DNA of 64,000 nt from Ecdyonurus torrentis (Eukaryota > Arthropoda > Insecta > Ephemeroptera > Heptageniidae). Numbering within the stretch: the first letter of the stretch is position 1; each line of letters begins with the position of its first letter. The translations under genes were made by a program, and so were the position numbers. The stretch lies in contig OX439134.1 of the NCBI GenBank assembly GCA_949318235.1, positions 17,789,680-17,853,679 of the forward strand, given 5' to 3'. The notes below the pieces were generated by a model. The model was given only the letters and a program-made list of their open reading frames with translations. It searched no databases and had not been told where the DNA came from. This document shows positions 50,174 through 60,800 of the stretch, in pieces.

Positions 50174-50204
<31 letters not shown>

Positions 50205-50218
50205 TGAAAAAATGAAAA

Positions 50219-50224
50219 AATAAA
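50219..50224 (+). terminator. CCHa1: CCHa1 polyadenylation signal AATAAA
   Basis: AATAAA lies 78 bp after the CCHa1 stop, with a T/GT-rich stretch at about 50228-50265 that fits a downstream element. The 3' UTR would be about 100 nt. It contains two long A-runs (50162-50206), which could cause internal oligo-dT priming in cDNA libraries. Confidence 0.7.
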
Positions 50225-50757
50225 ATATTTTTTTCGCTCTCTTCATTACTTTGTGTCGTATTGTTAATTCAATCATTAACATTATTTATTTTTATTTAAA
50301 AAAAAATCAAAGCAAAATGTGACTAAAATAATAAAAATTAGAAATCACAATATTAATATTGTCAAATTATTTATTGTAAATGTCTCCTAAATTAAATTTT
50401 TTTCATATAAATTTAATGAAATAAATGTTAAAATCTTGTAATTCTAAATGTAAAAAGTGTTAAATGGTAAAAGTAATAATAAAAACAATGGTAGGCGAGT
50501 AAATAATGTAAATTTTTAACATAAAATATAACGTAATATAAGAAAAATAATTTTAAAAAATCATTTTTATGTATTAACTCTATCCATTTTTTCATTGTTA
50601 AAACGTTTTTTCGTGTTTTTAAAGTTATATTACTATGCTTGAAATTATTTATTTGAACTATTTTTAATTTTTATTTTTAAAATTATGCTCTTTTTTTAAT
50701 AACTTACTTAAAATAAGAAAAGTAGTAAAAAAAAAAGTTTTAAAAAAAAGTGTAAAA

Positions 50758-51022
50758 AAGCTTGTCCGCACTTCTGCAATGTTTTTAGAATTGTAAAATT
50801 AACGATTATGACGTCACTAAGCGTTGCATTTCTAGCGATAAAAATGTTTGTGACGTCACAAACGAGAGAATCAAATAAGAAACATCTCAACGACCAACTT
50901 CAATTTATTGTAATTCTAACGTTTATGACGTCATTTACGTTGCTATCATTAGAATTCCAACGTTTAGTGACGTCATAATCGTTAGTGTTACAGTATTTTA
51001 TTTTGAAAGCGTGTACAAGCTT
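50758..51022. mobile_element. Palindromic element K with four CRE octamers, copy 1
   Basis: Outer arms AAGCTTGTCCGCACTTCTG and AAGCGTGTACAAGCTT are inverted. Inside are TGACGTCA at 50809-50816, 50851-50858, 50926-50933 and 50968-50975, each within an inverted arm such as AACGATTATGACGTCACTAA. It starts about 520 bp after the CCHa1 poly(A) signal. Confidence 0.8.
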
Positions 51023-54000
51023 TTCAACATTATTTTTTAGTGTTATTATAAATACGTTATTAGAAATATTTTAACTGGTGGCCTAACTTTTGGGACACGC
51101 TGTAGATCACGTTCTAAGGGCTTGATACAACGTTAAACGTGATTCAACTTCTAAAACATATTACATATAGAATGTATACAGGGTCATCAGTTAAAATAAA
51201 ATCATCATAAAATACATAGAATCAAAATTTATTTGAATGATTCATAAAAAATTTAAGTATAATGTTACCATGTATAATCTTGCAATAAAAAATATTTTGA
51301 ATTTCAATAGTTATTAAATTTTTTTTTATTAAGTTGTCGATTGTTTTGTTCATGTAGTTTTAAGCCTAGTTCACACTGTGTAATATGTTTATGTTGACGT
51401 GCATAATTTGATGTCATATAAAGCTGTTTTCACATTGGACGTAAGATTTTACTTAAAATTAATTGTTGCATTTAATTGTATGCTAAATTCTATATTTAAA
51501 ATCATTGGGTTTCAATTACGCATTCGAATTTCAAAGTAATACTTTTAAAGGCCTGTTCAGACGAAGTAATATTAATGATTTATAGAAAGAAGAGACTGAA
51601 GTTTTTGGCTTAATAAGTTTGCAATACAGCACATTTACTTTTTACCACTACATAAATACTCTGCTGCAAGGTCACTCGATTTTACAACAACATAAAGCAG
51701 ACTATAATAACAAAATATTATTGTGTGGTACACGGACAAAAATAAATCCGTAATAATTATGCTAGATCATTTTCAGCACACTTTGTTCTATACAACATAA
51801 TTTATGCTATACTGCATAATAACTATGTTACATAGCATAAATATTATGTTGTACAGCATAATTATTTGTTTTGTTCTAATTTAGCATTATTTATGCTATA
51901 ATGACATAAATGCAGCATAAATTACGTAATTTATTCTTTCCGTGTAGGAGTGTATAACTATGTTTTTTACAATCTTATTTTTGAATTTTCTTTCGGACAA
52001 AAATAAATCATAGTAGCTATATGCAGCTGTATTTATGCATAACATTATAGTGATTAAACTGCAGTTGAGCAGTTATTTGAGTTATTTCAAAATTGCAACA
52101 TTTGTACTCTACAATATATTAATTATATTCAATGCAGCATTAGGTACGTAATTTGTTTTTCACTTGTACTTTTAAAATAGAAATTGATTTTGAAGGGAGG
52201 GGGGGGGGGGGACTTTGAGAATATTAAATTGCTTTAATGATGTAAAATTATATTGACATAAAATCATTGCATAGTGTGAACTCTTCTTTAATCATAACTA
52301 TACTTATCAATTATTATTAACTTAACGGAGACAAATATTAAAAAAAAAAAGGTAAATAATTGTAAATTTGTACATACAGTGGCTGATAAATTGATGTACG
52401 TATACATTTACAATTTTAACTATTGCATCTGTAGTTTTTAAGATATTATAATTATAATAATAAAAAAATTGAATTCTTCCCTGCCACCCTATCATTTATT
52501 TATTAAAAAAAGTTATAAAATTTAATGCATTTTTTATTTTTATTAAATGAAAGAAGCGAGTGAAAAATAACATAGTTTTATTGTATAGCATTAAACATTT
52601 TTAGGTTATTTTACCAGGCTAGATTTTGTCAAATATAATGGCAATCTAATAATAATTAGTAAAAAAATAAAATACTCAGCAAATATATATAGGCAAGGAG
52701 TTTATTTTTATATATTTGAACCTCCCGACAAATTAATTACTATTTTTTGAGGTAAGATTGTTAATTAATAATTTCCCTTATTTAGCTAAAGAGTAAGAAT
52801 AGAAAAGAAAATCAATTAAATCAATAAACCAGGTTTCACCAAAATTTTGAGTGACTTGCATAAAGATTTTTTTTTTAATTTAGTGATCTAATGTACCACT
52901 TGCTTTAGATGTTTTTTTTATTGTTGCAAATGATGTGATCTAATTCATTTATATATATATATATATATGAAAAGCATTGATTAAAATAATTTAATTACTA
53001 TAAGTTTGCAACAATGCAAATAATAATTGTAATTATTAATATTAATTTAAGTCGTGAAATAATGTTTACTCAATAATGCTTGAATTATGGGAAAAGACAT
53101 TTGATCATCAAGTTTGCAACTATTAGAAATATATAAATTGCAATGCAAAATATAAATTCTAATTTAGTATTTTTGGAAAGTGTAAAATTTGGAGCTAGTA
53201 TAATTTTTTTAGAAATTTGTGCCCACTGGAAGTATGTTTAATTTATTGTAGAAAACGTTCAATTTGCTAGGTAAGAAAAAAAAAAAAAAAAAAAAAAAAA
53301 CTCGGAGCTCAACGATACCATATTTTTTATAATAATTAAGGAATAACTATGACAATACTAACAAAATGCTAGCAGACAACTTTGCTCTGTCTCAATTTAA
53401 CATGCTTTCTTACGGGGGAATGAAGTACCTATAACTTGAACTAGATTTTTTTTCTATTCTTAAATCTAAATTTCTTAATGTAGCCTACTGGATCATTGAT
53501 TTATTTAGTCAAACATGGTGATAGCGCGCCATTTCATCAGTCATACCATATAATATAAATGGTCATACTTTTCAAATGTACTTGTTTATTGCATGAGGAT
53601 TTATTTAATGGTATTCAATCATAATCGTGTGTGTGTACACATAGCTGGGATAATATATTATCATTTAAATTTAGCGTGTGTTTTTCTCATAAAAATAAGA
53701 TTGCAAATTTAGTGCAACAGTTTTTGAATGTTAAATAATATATTATCGCAATTGTGTGTGTGCTGTGTTGTAAGTAAATTTTACGGTTCTCTAAATTTTA
53801 CCGACGTTGGCTGACACCATGTGAGATTTCTGTGCACTAATTCAGATCACATCTTGTACACCGCTCCAATTTCAAACCATCTTTCAATATTTTCTAATAA
53901 TTATAGTATAGTAATGCCACTGTCATGCAGTGTTGAAGTCAATCACTAATTTATCGATCAGATCAAGATCACAAAAATACAAAACTATCAAATCAGATCA

Positions 54001-54086
54001 TTTAAACTGATATTAATAAGACAAAAATATTCAAACTAGATCACTACAAAACTGCTGTCATGTCTTTCCATTTTTCGGCTCATTTA
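51023..54086. other. Intergenic DNA between CCHa1 and CCHa2
   Basis: Apart from the family A element at 51729-51946, it holds a G-run at about 52196-52211, an A-run at about 53277-53300, a single arm of foldback H (about 53352-53480) and small element I (about 53640-53762, ends GATAATATATTATCATTTAA and AATATATTATCGCAATTG). No exon is recognised. Confidence 0.55.
51729..51946. mobile_element. Family A MITE, reference copy
   Basis: Best-preserved copy: TACACGGACAAAAATAAATC at the left end, AATTTATTCTTTCCGTGTA at the right end, a roughly 35-bp terminal inverted repeat bounded by TA. The interior alternates GCATAAAT and its complement. TA flanks suggest a Tc1/mariner-type origin, by inference. 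Confidence 0.87.
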
Positions 54087-54373
54087 TATAGGGTGTATAT
54101 GCGCATGACGTCATACTGAATGCGCTTTAACGCCATATTGGAACAATAAATAATATTACTCAGCGTGGCTTTTGGCTATTTTCTTTGGAAAATTAGTTTT
54201 TCTTTATTGATTTTTTTTCCTCTCATACTTGAAAACCTAATTTGAGTATAATACTCTCAAAAATGTTACTATAAGTATTTTTAAACTGAATGGCAAAATG
54301 TGTAATTTTTCCATACCAGCCCATGAGTCCTCACATATTGCGTCAATTTTTATATGAATGCAACCACCTTATA
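54087..54373. mobile_element. Family B MITE, copy 7
   Basis: TATAGGGTGTATATGCGCAT at the left end and CAACCACCTTATA at the right; several short internal deletions against copy 3. TGACGTCA lies at about 54105. Confidence 0.82.
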
Positions 54374-54644
54374 GCCACGGGTCACGAAGCATACTTGAAA
54401 CTACATTTAAAAGTATAAGTTTTCTAAATATTTCTGATTTGATAAGCTTCTTGATACTGCAGCTTGTTGGGATCTAGAAAATGGTTCTTATTTTAAAAGT
54501 TACTTCAATGACTTTCTACTATTCTGTATAACCTATATATTGTTACCTATATTTACTTGTCTCTAAAACATGAGTCCTTTTTACTCTATTCAAAATACAA
54601 ATTATAAAATTACTTAATTTATATTTTTGTTATGTAATGCACAG

Positions 54645-54767
54645 GACCGCGATAATATATTTTACTATTTAAATCCAGTGCGTGTTTTTCTCATAAGAAT
54701 AACATTGCAAATTTAGCGTGAATTTTTGAATGGTAAAATATATTATCACGGTCCTGATGTGTACAGT
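54645..54767. mobile_element. Small palindromic element I
   Basis: The ends CAGGACCGCGATAATATATT and AATATATTATCACGGTCCTG are an almost perfect inverted repeat; the middle carries AGTGCGTGTTTTTCTCATAA. Relatives lie at about 53640-53762 and about 63797-63913, and a fragment at about 27640-27700. Confidence 0.8.
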
Positions 54768-55032
54768 ATATATTTACTATAACCCATATAGAGTTAAACG
54801 TATACAAATGTGAAATCATAATAAAATTATAATAATAATAATAATTAAATGGTTTTTATTAAGAGGCCACAAAAGGAACAAGCCTATTCTAGCGTGGTCC
54901 TCTCACATTACAGAGCGATTATGCTACCTAGCAATATTGTTATGCTGTGAAACATAAAAAAGTCGCTATAAATTATCTTTGTTATGGTAAACAAAAAAAA
55001 GGTTGTTGATATTGATCCATATGACGTTATTA

Positions 55033-55366
55033 TTAAAGGCATAGAAAACATGAAAACATTTTCATTTATATCACAAAACACTTGATAAGACTTACATAAA
55101 TAACATTAGTTGGTCTCAAAACCCAACTGTAGCTCCGTAGCAGTGATCAGAAAATTTAGATTTATGCAACCCGCACAACATTTTCATACTAGTTTTTGCC
55201 TGTTAATGACGTCATAAACAGGAATATTCACGCAAATTGCATACTTTACATTTTTTTCAAGCTCTGTTGTGGGGCTACATTAACATTCTGGTAAAAAATA
55301 TCATCAGTTTTGTAGATCCCATTTTGTGTTTAGAACATGTTGTTTCAATGTTTTCTGTGCCTTTAA
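55033..55366. mobile_element. Family C MITE, copy 9 (inverted)
   Basis: TTAAAGGCATAGAAAACATG at the left end, TGTTTTCTGTGCCTTTAA at the right end. Its ends differ from the family norm, so it may be a subfamily related to the outer arms of foldback G copy 2. Confidence 0.82.
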
Positions 55367-55537
55367 GCTTAAGCATTAATTTTTATCCGTGTCTCTATTT
55401 TGCTTAATTATCATTATTATTATTATTTATAGATTACTAATGTTATTAATATTTTTTTAATGATGAACTTCAGGCAATTTACAAATAAAAACACATCATT
55501 AAAAATGAACTAATTTTCCTCGCCTATAAGTGTACAG

Positions 55538-55872
55538 TTAAACTCATAAACCTGATGAAACAACATGTATTTTGCATTTTTATGAATATAAAAATATTAT
55601 CTCAAAAGCTGATGACAATTTTTACCAGAAAGTAAATGTGGCCCCATAAGAGAGTGTTAAAAAATTGTATAGTATGCAATTAACTATAACTATTTCGGTT
55701 AAAAAATTATCTATAAAATATTGTCCGGGCTGCATAAATTGAAATTTTCTGATCTCCGCTACTGCGCTGCAATTGGGTTTTGAGACAAACTAATGTTATT
55801 TATACGTAAGTCCCATCAAGGGTTTTGTAATATAAATGCTAATGTTTTTTTTTTTCTGGTCTATTCCTTCAA
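55538..55872. mobile_element. Family C MITE, copy 10 (diverged)
   Basis: Recognised by GATGACAATTTTTACCAGAA, GGCCCCATAAGAGAGTGT and TTCTGGTCTATTCCTTCAA. It is more mutated than the other copies, suggesting an older insertion. Confidence 0.8.
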
Positions 55873-56507
55873 AGAAAAAATTAAAAGCCTTTTATGTAGA
55901 CACAATACTGAGCTTTGATCTACATGGAGAAAAATATATACGTAAAAAATAATGATTATGCTACCTCATTTTTAGCACGATTTGTACAATACAGAATACC
56001 AAGAAAAAGGAAAATATGAAATAAAATACACAAATTTGAAATGCACATCATACTTAAATGTACCATAACTTTATTATTAATTATTATTATAAGTATTTTT
56101 TTTTTACAATAATATAATTATAACAGGTGATATATATCATTAATATTTTATTAATAATTATATAGAAGAGGAATCAATTTCTAACCAGCCATGGTCAAAA
56201 TCTATTTCAAATATACGTTTATATATTTTTTGCATATTTGCTCTTTTTGCAAAAATTGTAAAAAATATACAAACATGTAAATCAATACTAATTTTTATGA
56301 TATTTTGTCTTGAAAATATTGTAATTTGTATTTGTTGCTATTTTAATTAAATCTTAAACACTTGAGACGTGCTCTAGGTTTTGAGGAATTGGGCTAAAAT
56401 TATGACCTTGAAGTTGGGACAAGCCTTACAGAAATGATATTGAATTTGTCCCAAATACAGAGTCACCGTTTAAAATAATAACTCGTAATTTCAGGCTTTT
56501 CATCAGC

Positions 56508-56879
56508 TGTAAAAATAATTACGTAATATATGGTGCATTAAATTACTATTATATATTCTTATAGCACAAATGTTGATATTTTCTAACATAATTATGCTGA
56601 AAATCTTAACTTATATGCTATGTAGTATACTATCCAGGGGCGTATCCAGGAGGGGGGTTTTGGGGTCTGGACCCCCCCCCCCCGTCAGGTCTGAAAAAGC
56701 ATAGGAAAAGGGGGTGGTTTCCCCCCTTTTCCTATGCTCAATATAGGCTGGACCCCTCCCGTCGCAAAATCCTGGATACGCCCCTGTACTTTACAATATA
56801 GCATAAATTATGTTGTTATGCATAAATGTTGCTGCATTTATCTAGCATAATTATTACGTATTTATTTTTTGTCCGTGTA
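56508..56879. mobile_element. Family A MITE split by a nested hairpin
   Basis: Family A sequence runs from about 56508 to 56634 and continues from 56787 (TACTTTACAATATAGCATAA) to its usual end TTTTTTGTCCGTGTA at 56879. The insertion falls in a segment that is continuous in the copy at 31044-31272. Confidence 0.85.
56635..56786. mobile_element. Nested hairpin element, CAGGGGCGTATCCAGGA ends
   Basis: 17-bp perfect terminal inverted repeats (CAGGGGCGTATCCAGGA and its complement) with a second inner palindrome GCATAGGAAAAGGGGG / CCCCCCTTTTCCTATGC. It is very GC-rich, unlike its host element. Ends of this kind are common in hAT-like miniature elements of many animals. The flanks TACTATCC and TACTTTAC could be a decayed 8-bp duplication, but this is not clear. 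Confidence 0.82.
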
Positions 56880-57125
56880 CAGTATTAAGAATTTTAGCAT
56901 TTTATTTTGCGTTACAATGAATATGTGACCAAAAACATGTAATATATTTATTTATCTAATCTCATCTACAAGAAAACCGTCTTTAAGGTCACCTTTTCAT
57001 TATAAAACACATTAAAAATGTAAAATATTAATCTTTTCTTTCTTTTCTTTTCTTTTTCTTTTATTTATTTATTTTTTTTTTTTTTTTCAACAATATTTGC
57101 ATCGATTTTTTGCTACATTTACTAA

Positions 57126-57343
57126 TACATGGACAAGAACAAAAAATAGCAGTAATTATGCTGATATTTTTAACAATATTTGTTTATTATGACAAAATTT
57201 ATGCAATACTGCAAAATAGTTTTGTTACATAGCATTATAATATTATGTTGTATTCAGTAATTATTTATGTAATTCTGATTTGTTTACATTTATGCTTGAT
57301 TGACATAAGTGCAGCATAAATTACATAATTATTTTTGCGTGCG
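57126..57343. mobile_element. Family A MITE downstream of the CCHa2 3' end
   Basis: TACATGGACAAGAACAAAAA at the left, AAATTACATAATTATTTTTGCG at the right, with degenerate GCATAAAT words between. It lies about 420 bp beyond the CCHa2 poly(A) signal. Confidence 0.72.
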
Positions 57344-57761
57344 CTGAAGAAAAATATATTTATAGAAGTTTTCGATATGTATACTTATGGATCTTAAAAA
57401 AAAATCCCTGAAAACTACAGTTCAAATCATCCAGTAATTTGTATGGGACTTGATTTTTTTTTTTTAGCAGGTAGTAAGTAATAAAAAAATAAAATAAATT
57501 TTACGTATTATGAATATCTATTAAATTAATTATGAATATTTAACATAATTATTTTACAAGATTTTCAAGACAATTAAAACTAATCACTAATAGTTTATAA
57601 TTTTAAAAATTATGATATTTTTGTAAAGTTATTGCCACCACCCATATTTTTTAAAAAGACGTATATTTTATAATAACGTCATAATATATTATATCTATCA
57701 TCAAATTAAGACTAAACATATATTTTGTTTGGAGTTAAAACAATAATATTGAGGGGATATA

Positions 57762-57778
57762 TTTATTTTTTGTTTATT
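57762..57778 (-). terminator. CCHa2: CCHa2 polyadenylation signals
   Basis: On the minus strand two AATAAA hexamers occur at 57778-57773 and 57767-57762, about 50 and 60 nt after the CCHa2 stop. The 3' UTR would therefore be under 100 nt, as short as that of CCHa1. Confidence 0.7.
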
Positions 57779-57826
57779 GATTGTTGATTGAAATAAATAT
57801 GGTACATGCTAAAATCACGCAGCCTC

Positions 57827-57871
57827 TCAGTCCATGGAGTAATTATCGGCTGCACGCCTGTATGATGCCAG
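57827..57871 (-). CDS. CCHa2: CCHa2 terminal exon: 14 codons and stop
   Basis: On the minus strand a strong acceptor (TTGTTATTGTTTCAG) preceded by a TACTAAT branch motif at 57900-57894 opens a GC-rich island encoding LASYRRAADNYSMD and TGA. The phase-0 entry matches the phase-0 donor of the preceding exon. The tail ends in Asp after a Met-containing stretch, like the CCHa1 tail RQAAAMKLD. An AATAAA follows about 50 nt later. I found it by searching downstream for a phase-compatible acceptor; it has not been confirmed by a transcript. Confidence 0.82.
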   Translation of the reverse strand: MASYRRAADNYSMD

Positions 57872-60800
57872 CTGAAACAATAACAAGACAGTAATTAGTA
57901 GAGTAATTACTAATTTGAAAAAATAAACCTAAAAAATTTAGGTGGTAATTTTATTGCATATTCTAATAGAGTGCATAGTTCTGAATCAATAGATATGCGA
58001 ATAATGTATCTAATTTTTAAGTATAATAATTATTTTTAATTAATTTTTAGAAGTCACGAAATGAAGTCATTCTTTCCAATGCCCACAAACAAAATTTACT
58101 GACTGTGACGTTTTTTTTTTTTTTTTTTTTTTTTCTTCTTCCAAAATTAGAAAAAAACAACAACTTAATTTGTACATTATCATTGCACTTATGTATACTA
58201 AACTCTACACTCTCAAATTTGAAATATAATAATTACTGATTAAACGGATATTTGTGTGTTCGTCATTAGATGCATACGGTTAGACTGTTCAAAATTATTT
58301 TTAATAATTTTGTATTTATTATTATTGTACATTATTGTATTTATCAATATTGTATTATTATTATTATTGCATAATGACTAGACCAACGTTTGTCGTAACT
58401 TTGTTACTGTACTATTATCAACTGTCTGAAACCATAAAGATGATTATTTTTACTTATTTCTTAAAAAGGCACGTTAAATTTTATAAGTATATTAATTACA
58501 ATATTGTACTGATTTTATGCTAAATTTTTGTACTAATCCTTTTTTTATAATCTGAAAAAGGAAGGGGGGGGGGGAGAAATTCAGTTGAAACCATATTTTT
58601 TTCAAAGTTTCAAATACATTCATATGAGAATCACTGATATTATAAAGAAAACTCTGCTTTCTAAAACATAGTACCATAAATTGTAATATATTCATTTGCA
58701 TATCAACAAACTCCAAATAAAACCAAGCGTTCAGTATTTTTTTTTTAAATCAATCAATTAATTCAAATTTTTAATCAATTAAAATTAATATTATTATTAA
58801 TTTAATTTACAAGTTTTTAATTATATAAAAAAATAACAGGGTTTTCAAAATTACGTTACTAATATTTTGTGTGCATTTGCTTATTTATTTATTATAATTT
58901 ATACTAATTAATTTGTTCAAATTTAATATTTTATTTATTTTACAAATTTATGATAACTGTAAATATTTATTAATAATCTAAAAAAAATTAGTGAAATATT
59001 ATTTTAAATATTTTTTTTTAATTCAACTCATAAAAAACAATACATATAGAAAAAAATATATATTTTTTTAGTGGTCAGTATATTATGTTAGTGCACTTCA
59101 GAGAGTTTTTTGATTAGTTATTTGTAAAAATGGTTTTTGTAACATTATTAACGAAAATGAATCACAATATTCAGGTTAAAAATATTATATAATTAATTAT
59201 ATTATTATTATTATACAGTACTTGGTTCGCATATTTTGAGCTTAATTCAAAATTTGTTGACATTTCTCTCTCTCTCTCTCTCACTCTCTCTCTCTATCTC
59301 TCTCTGCTGTATACAATCTCCCTCCCTCCCTCTCACACACAAACATTATACCGATTATACTGAATACTCTCTCGTCAAATGGTCAGGAAGTTAAGAGTCC
59401 CGTGCACTAGCTGTCCTTACATAGATAGGCAACTTTTCTTACTCTCATTTAAATCAATGTAATCGTATTTAGTAAATTACACGAACAGCTAGAGAGCTAT
59501 AAGCTTCATTTTTAGTAAAACAATAATGCATGTTAAAACATATCTGCCTTTAGAATGGGATTTTTTTTATTTTCGTTCTAGTTCCGATTTTATTCAGTTT
59601 TTTTCACCTAAAAACTCGCACGATCATTTTGGAAAAAAATCCCATTCTGAAGGCACCCTAAATATTACGAGCAATCAAAAAATGTACTAAATACGAAATA
59701 TTAAAATACAATAAATTTTAAATCGCCTTGGTAGCATCGGTACCGCAATGCACCTACCTACTGCCCAAGGCTTAAGATTATTTTTGTTGGCAGGAAACGT
59801 CTATCTATGTTTCAATCAAAGTAATATTTTTCTGTTTCTTGGAATCAGTATTTTTATCGTATGTATGAACTACGGAATGCTATTTATTATTATTATTATT
59901 TTTAGTTCGTTTTATACAATGTTTGAACGGAATTGAACCTATCTGCTCTTGCCTATATAATTAAAATTTTGAAATTTTTATGCAAATAATAATTGATTAG
60001 CAAAACGCTTCATTTTTATTTCTTGAATTATAATTGCAATACAAAGATTGCCCGATTTTAAAATTGAATGCAAATATATTTGCTAGTCTTTTTTTTTTTT
60101 TTTTTTTTTTTTGCAATAAAATGCCGCTTATAATGTAATAGTAAAATAAATGCATCCAAATGTTATAAAAATAAAAAATATATTTGGAGCCATTAAATTT
60201 ATATTGAACTAATTACTAATATTTATTAATTAATTATTTTATAGTTTCTGAAAACGTTATAATATTGCAAATATTTTTAATTAGCCTGTAATGCAAAACG
60301 TGAAATTGCAATATCAGAAAATGAAAAAAACAAACAAAAAAAGTGGGAAGAAGTATAAATTGCAAATAAAGCACCTACTTCATTATTAATTAATCTAATT
60401 AGCAAACGTACTAAGTAATATTATATCAAATTCGTGTGTCTATCTATATTTCAATACTGAAGGCACGCAAGTAGCTTACTCCAACTTTATTTTTTCTTAC
60501 ATAAAATATAAAACACTATGAAGCTCACAAATGAATCACTTGATATAAGAAGCGTATTTTCAAAACTTTGTCAAGAATGTCATTCAATACAATACTCCTA
60601 GATATGCCTTTATCGCTTGGAATCTGTTTACTTCCTTTGGTCATTTCCTGTAATAACTTCAGTCACTTGAATCTCTGGTCACGTGATTAAAAACACGATG
60701 ATTTCTGTGAGTGCATTGGACTCTTGTAAAATAAATTTAAAAAAAATATTTTATTTTATTGAAAAAGCTGGAAAAAGCCACAGTCACCGCAGTTGTCACC

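Noticed and set aside
50162..50206. A-rich stretch after CCHa1 taken as a retrocopy poly(A) tail
   Set aside because: The gene has introns and a promoter, so it is not a retrocopy; A-runs of this kind are scattered over the window.
56635..56786. Intrinsic terminator or RNA gene suggested by the strong hairpin
   Set aside because: The termini match transposon inverted repeats and the hairpin interrupts a known repeat family, so a mobile element explains it better.
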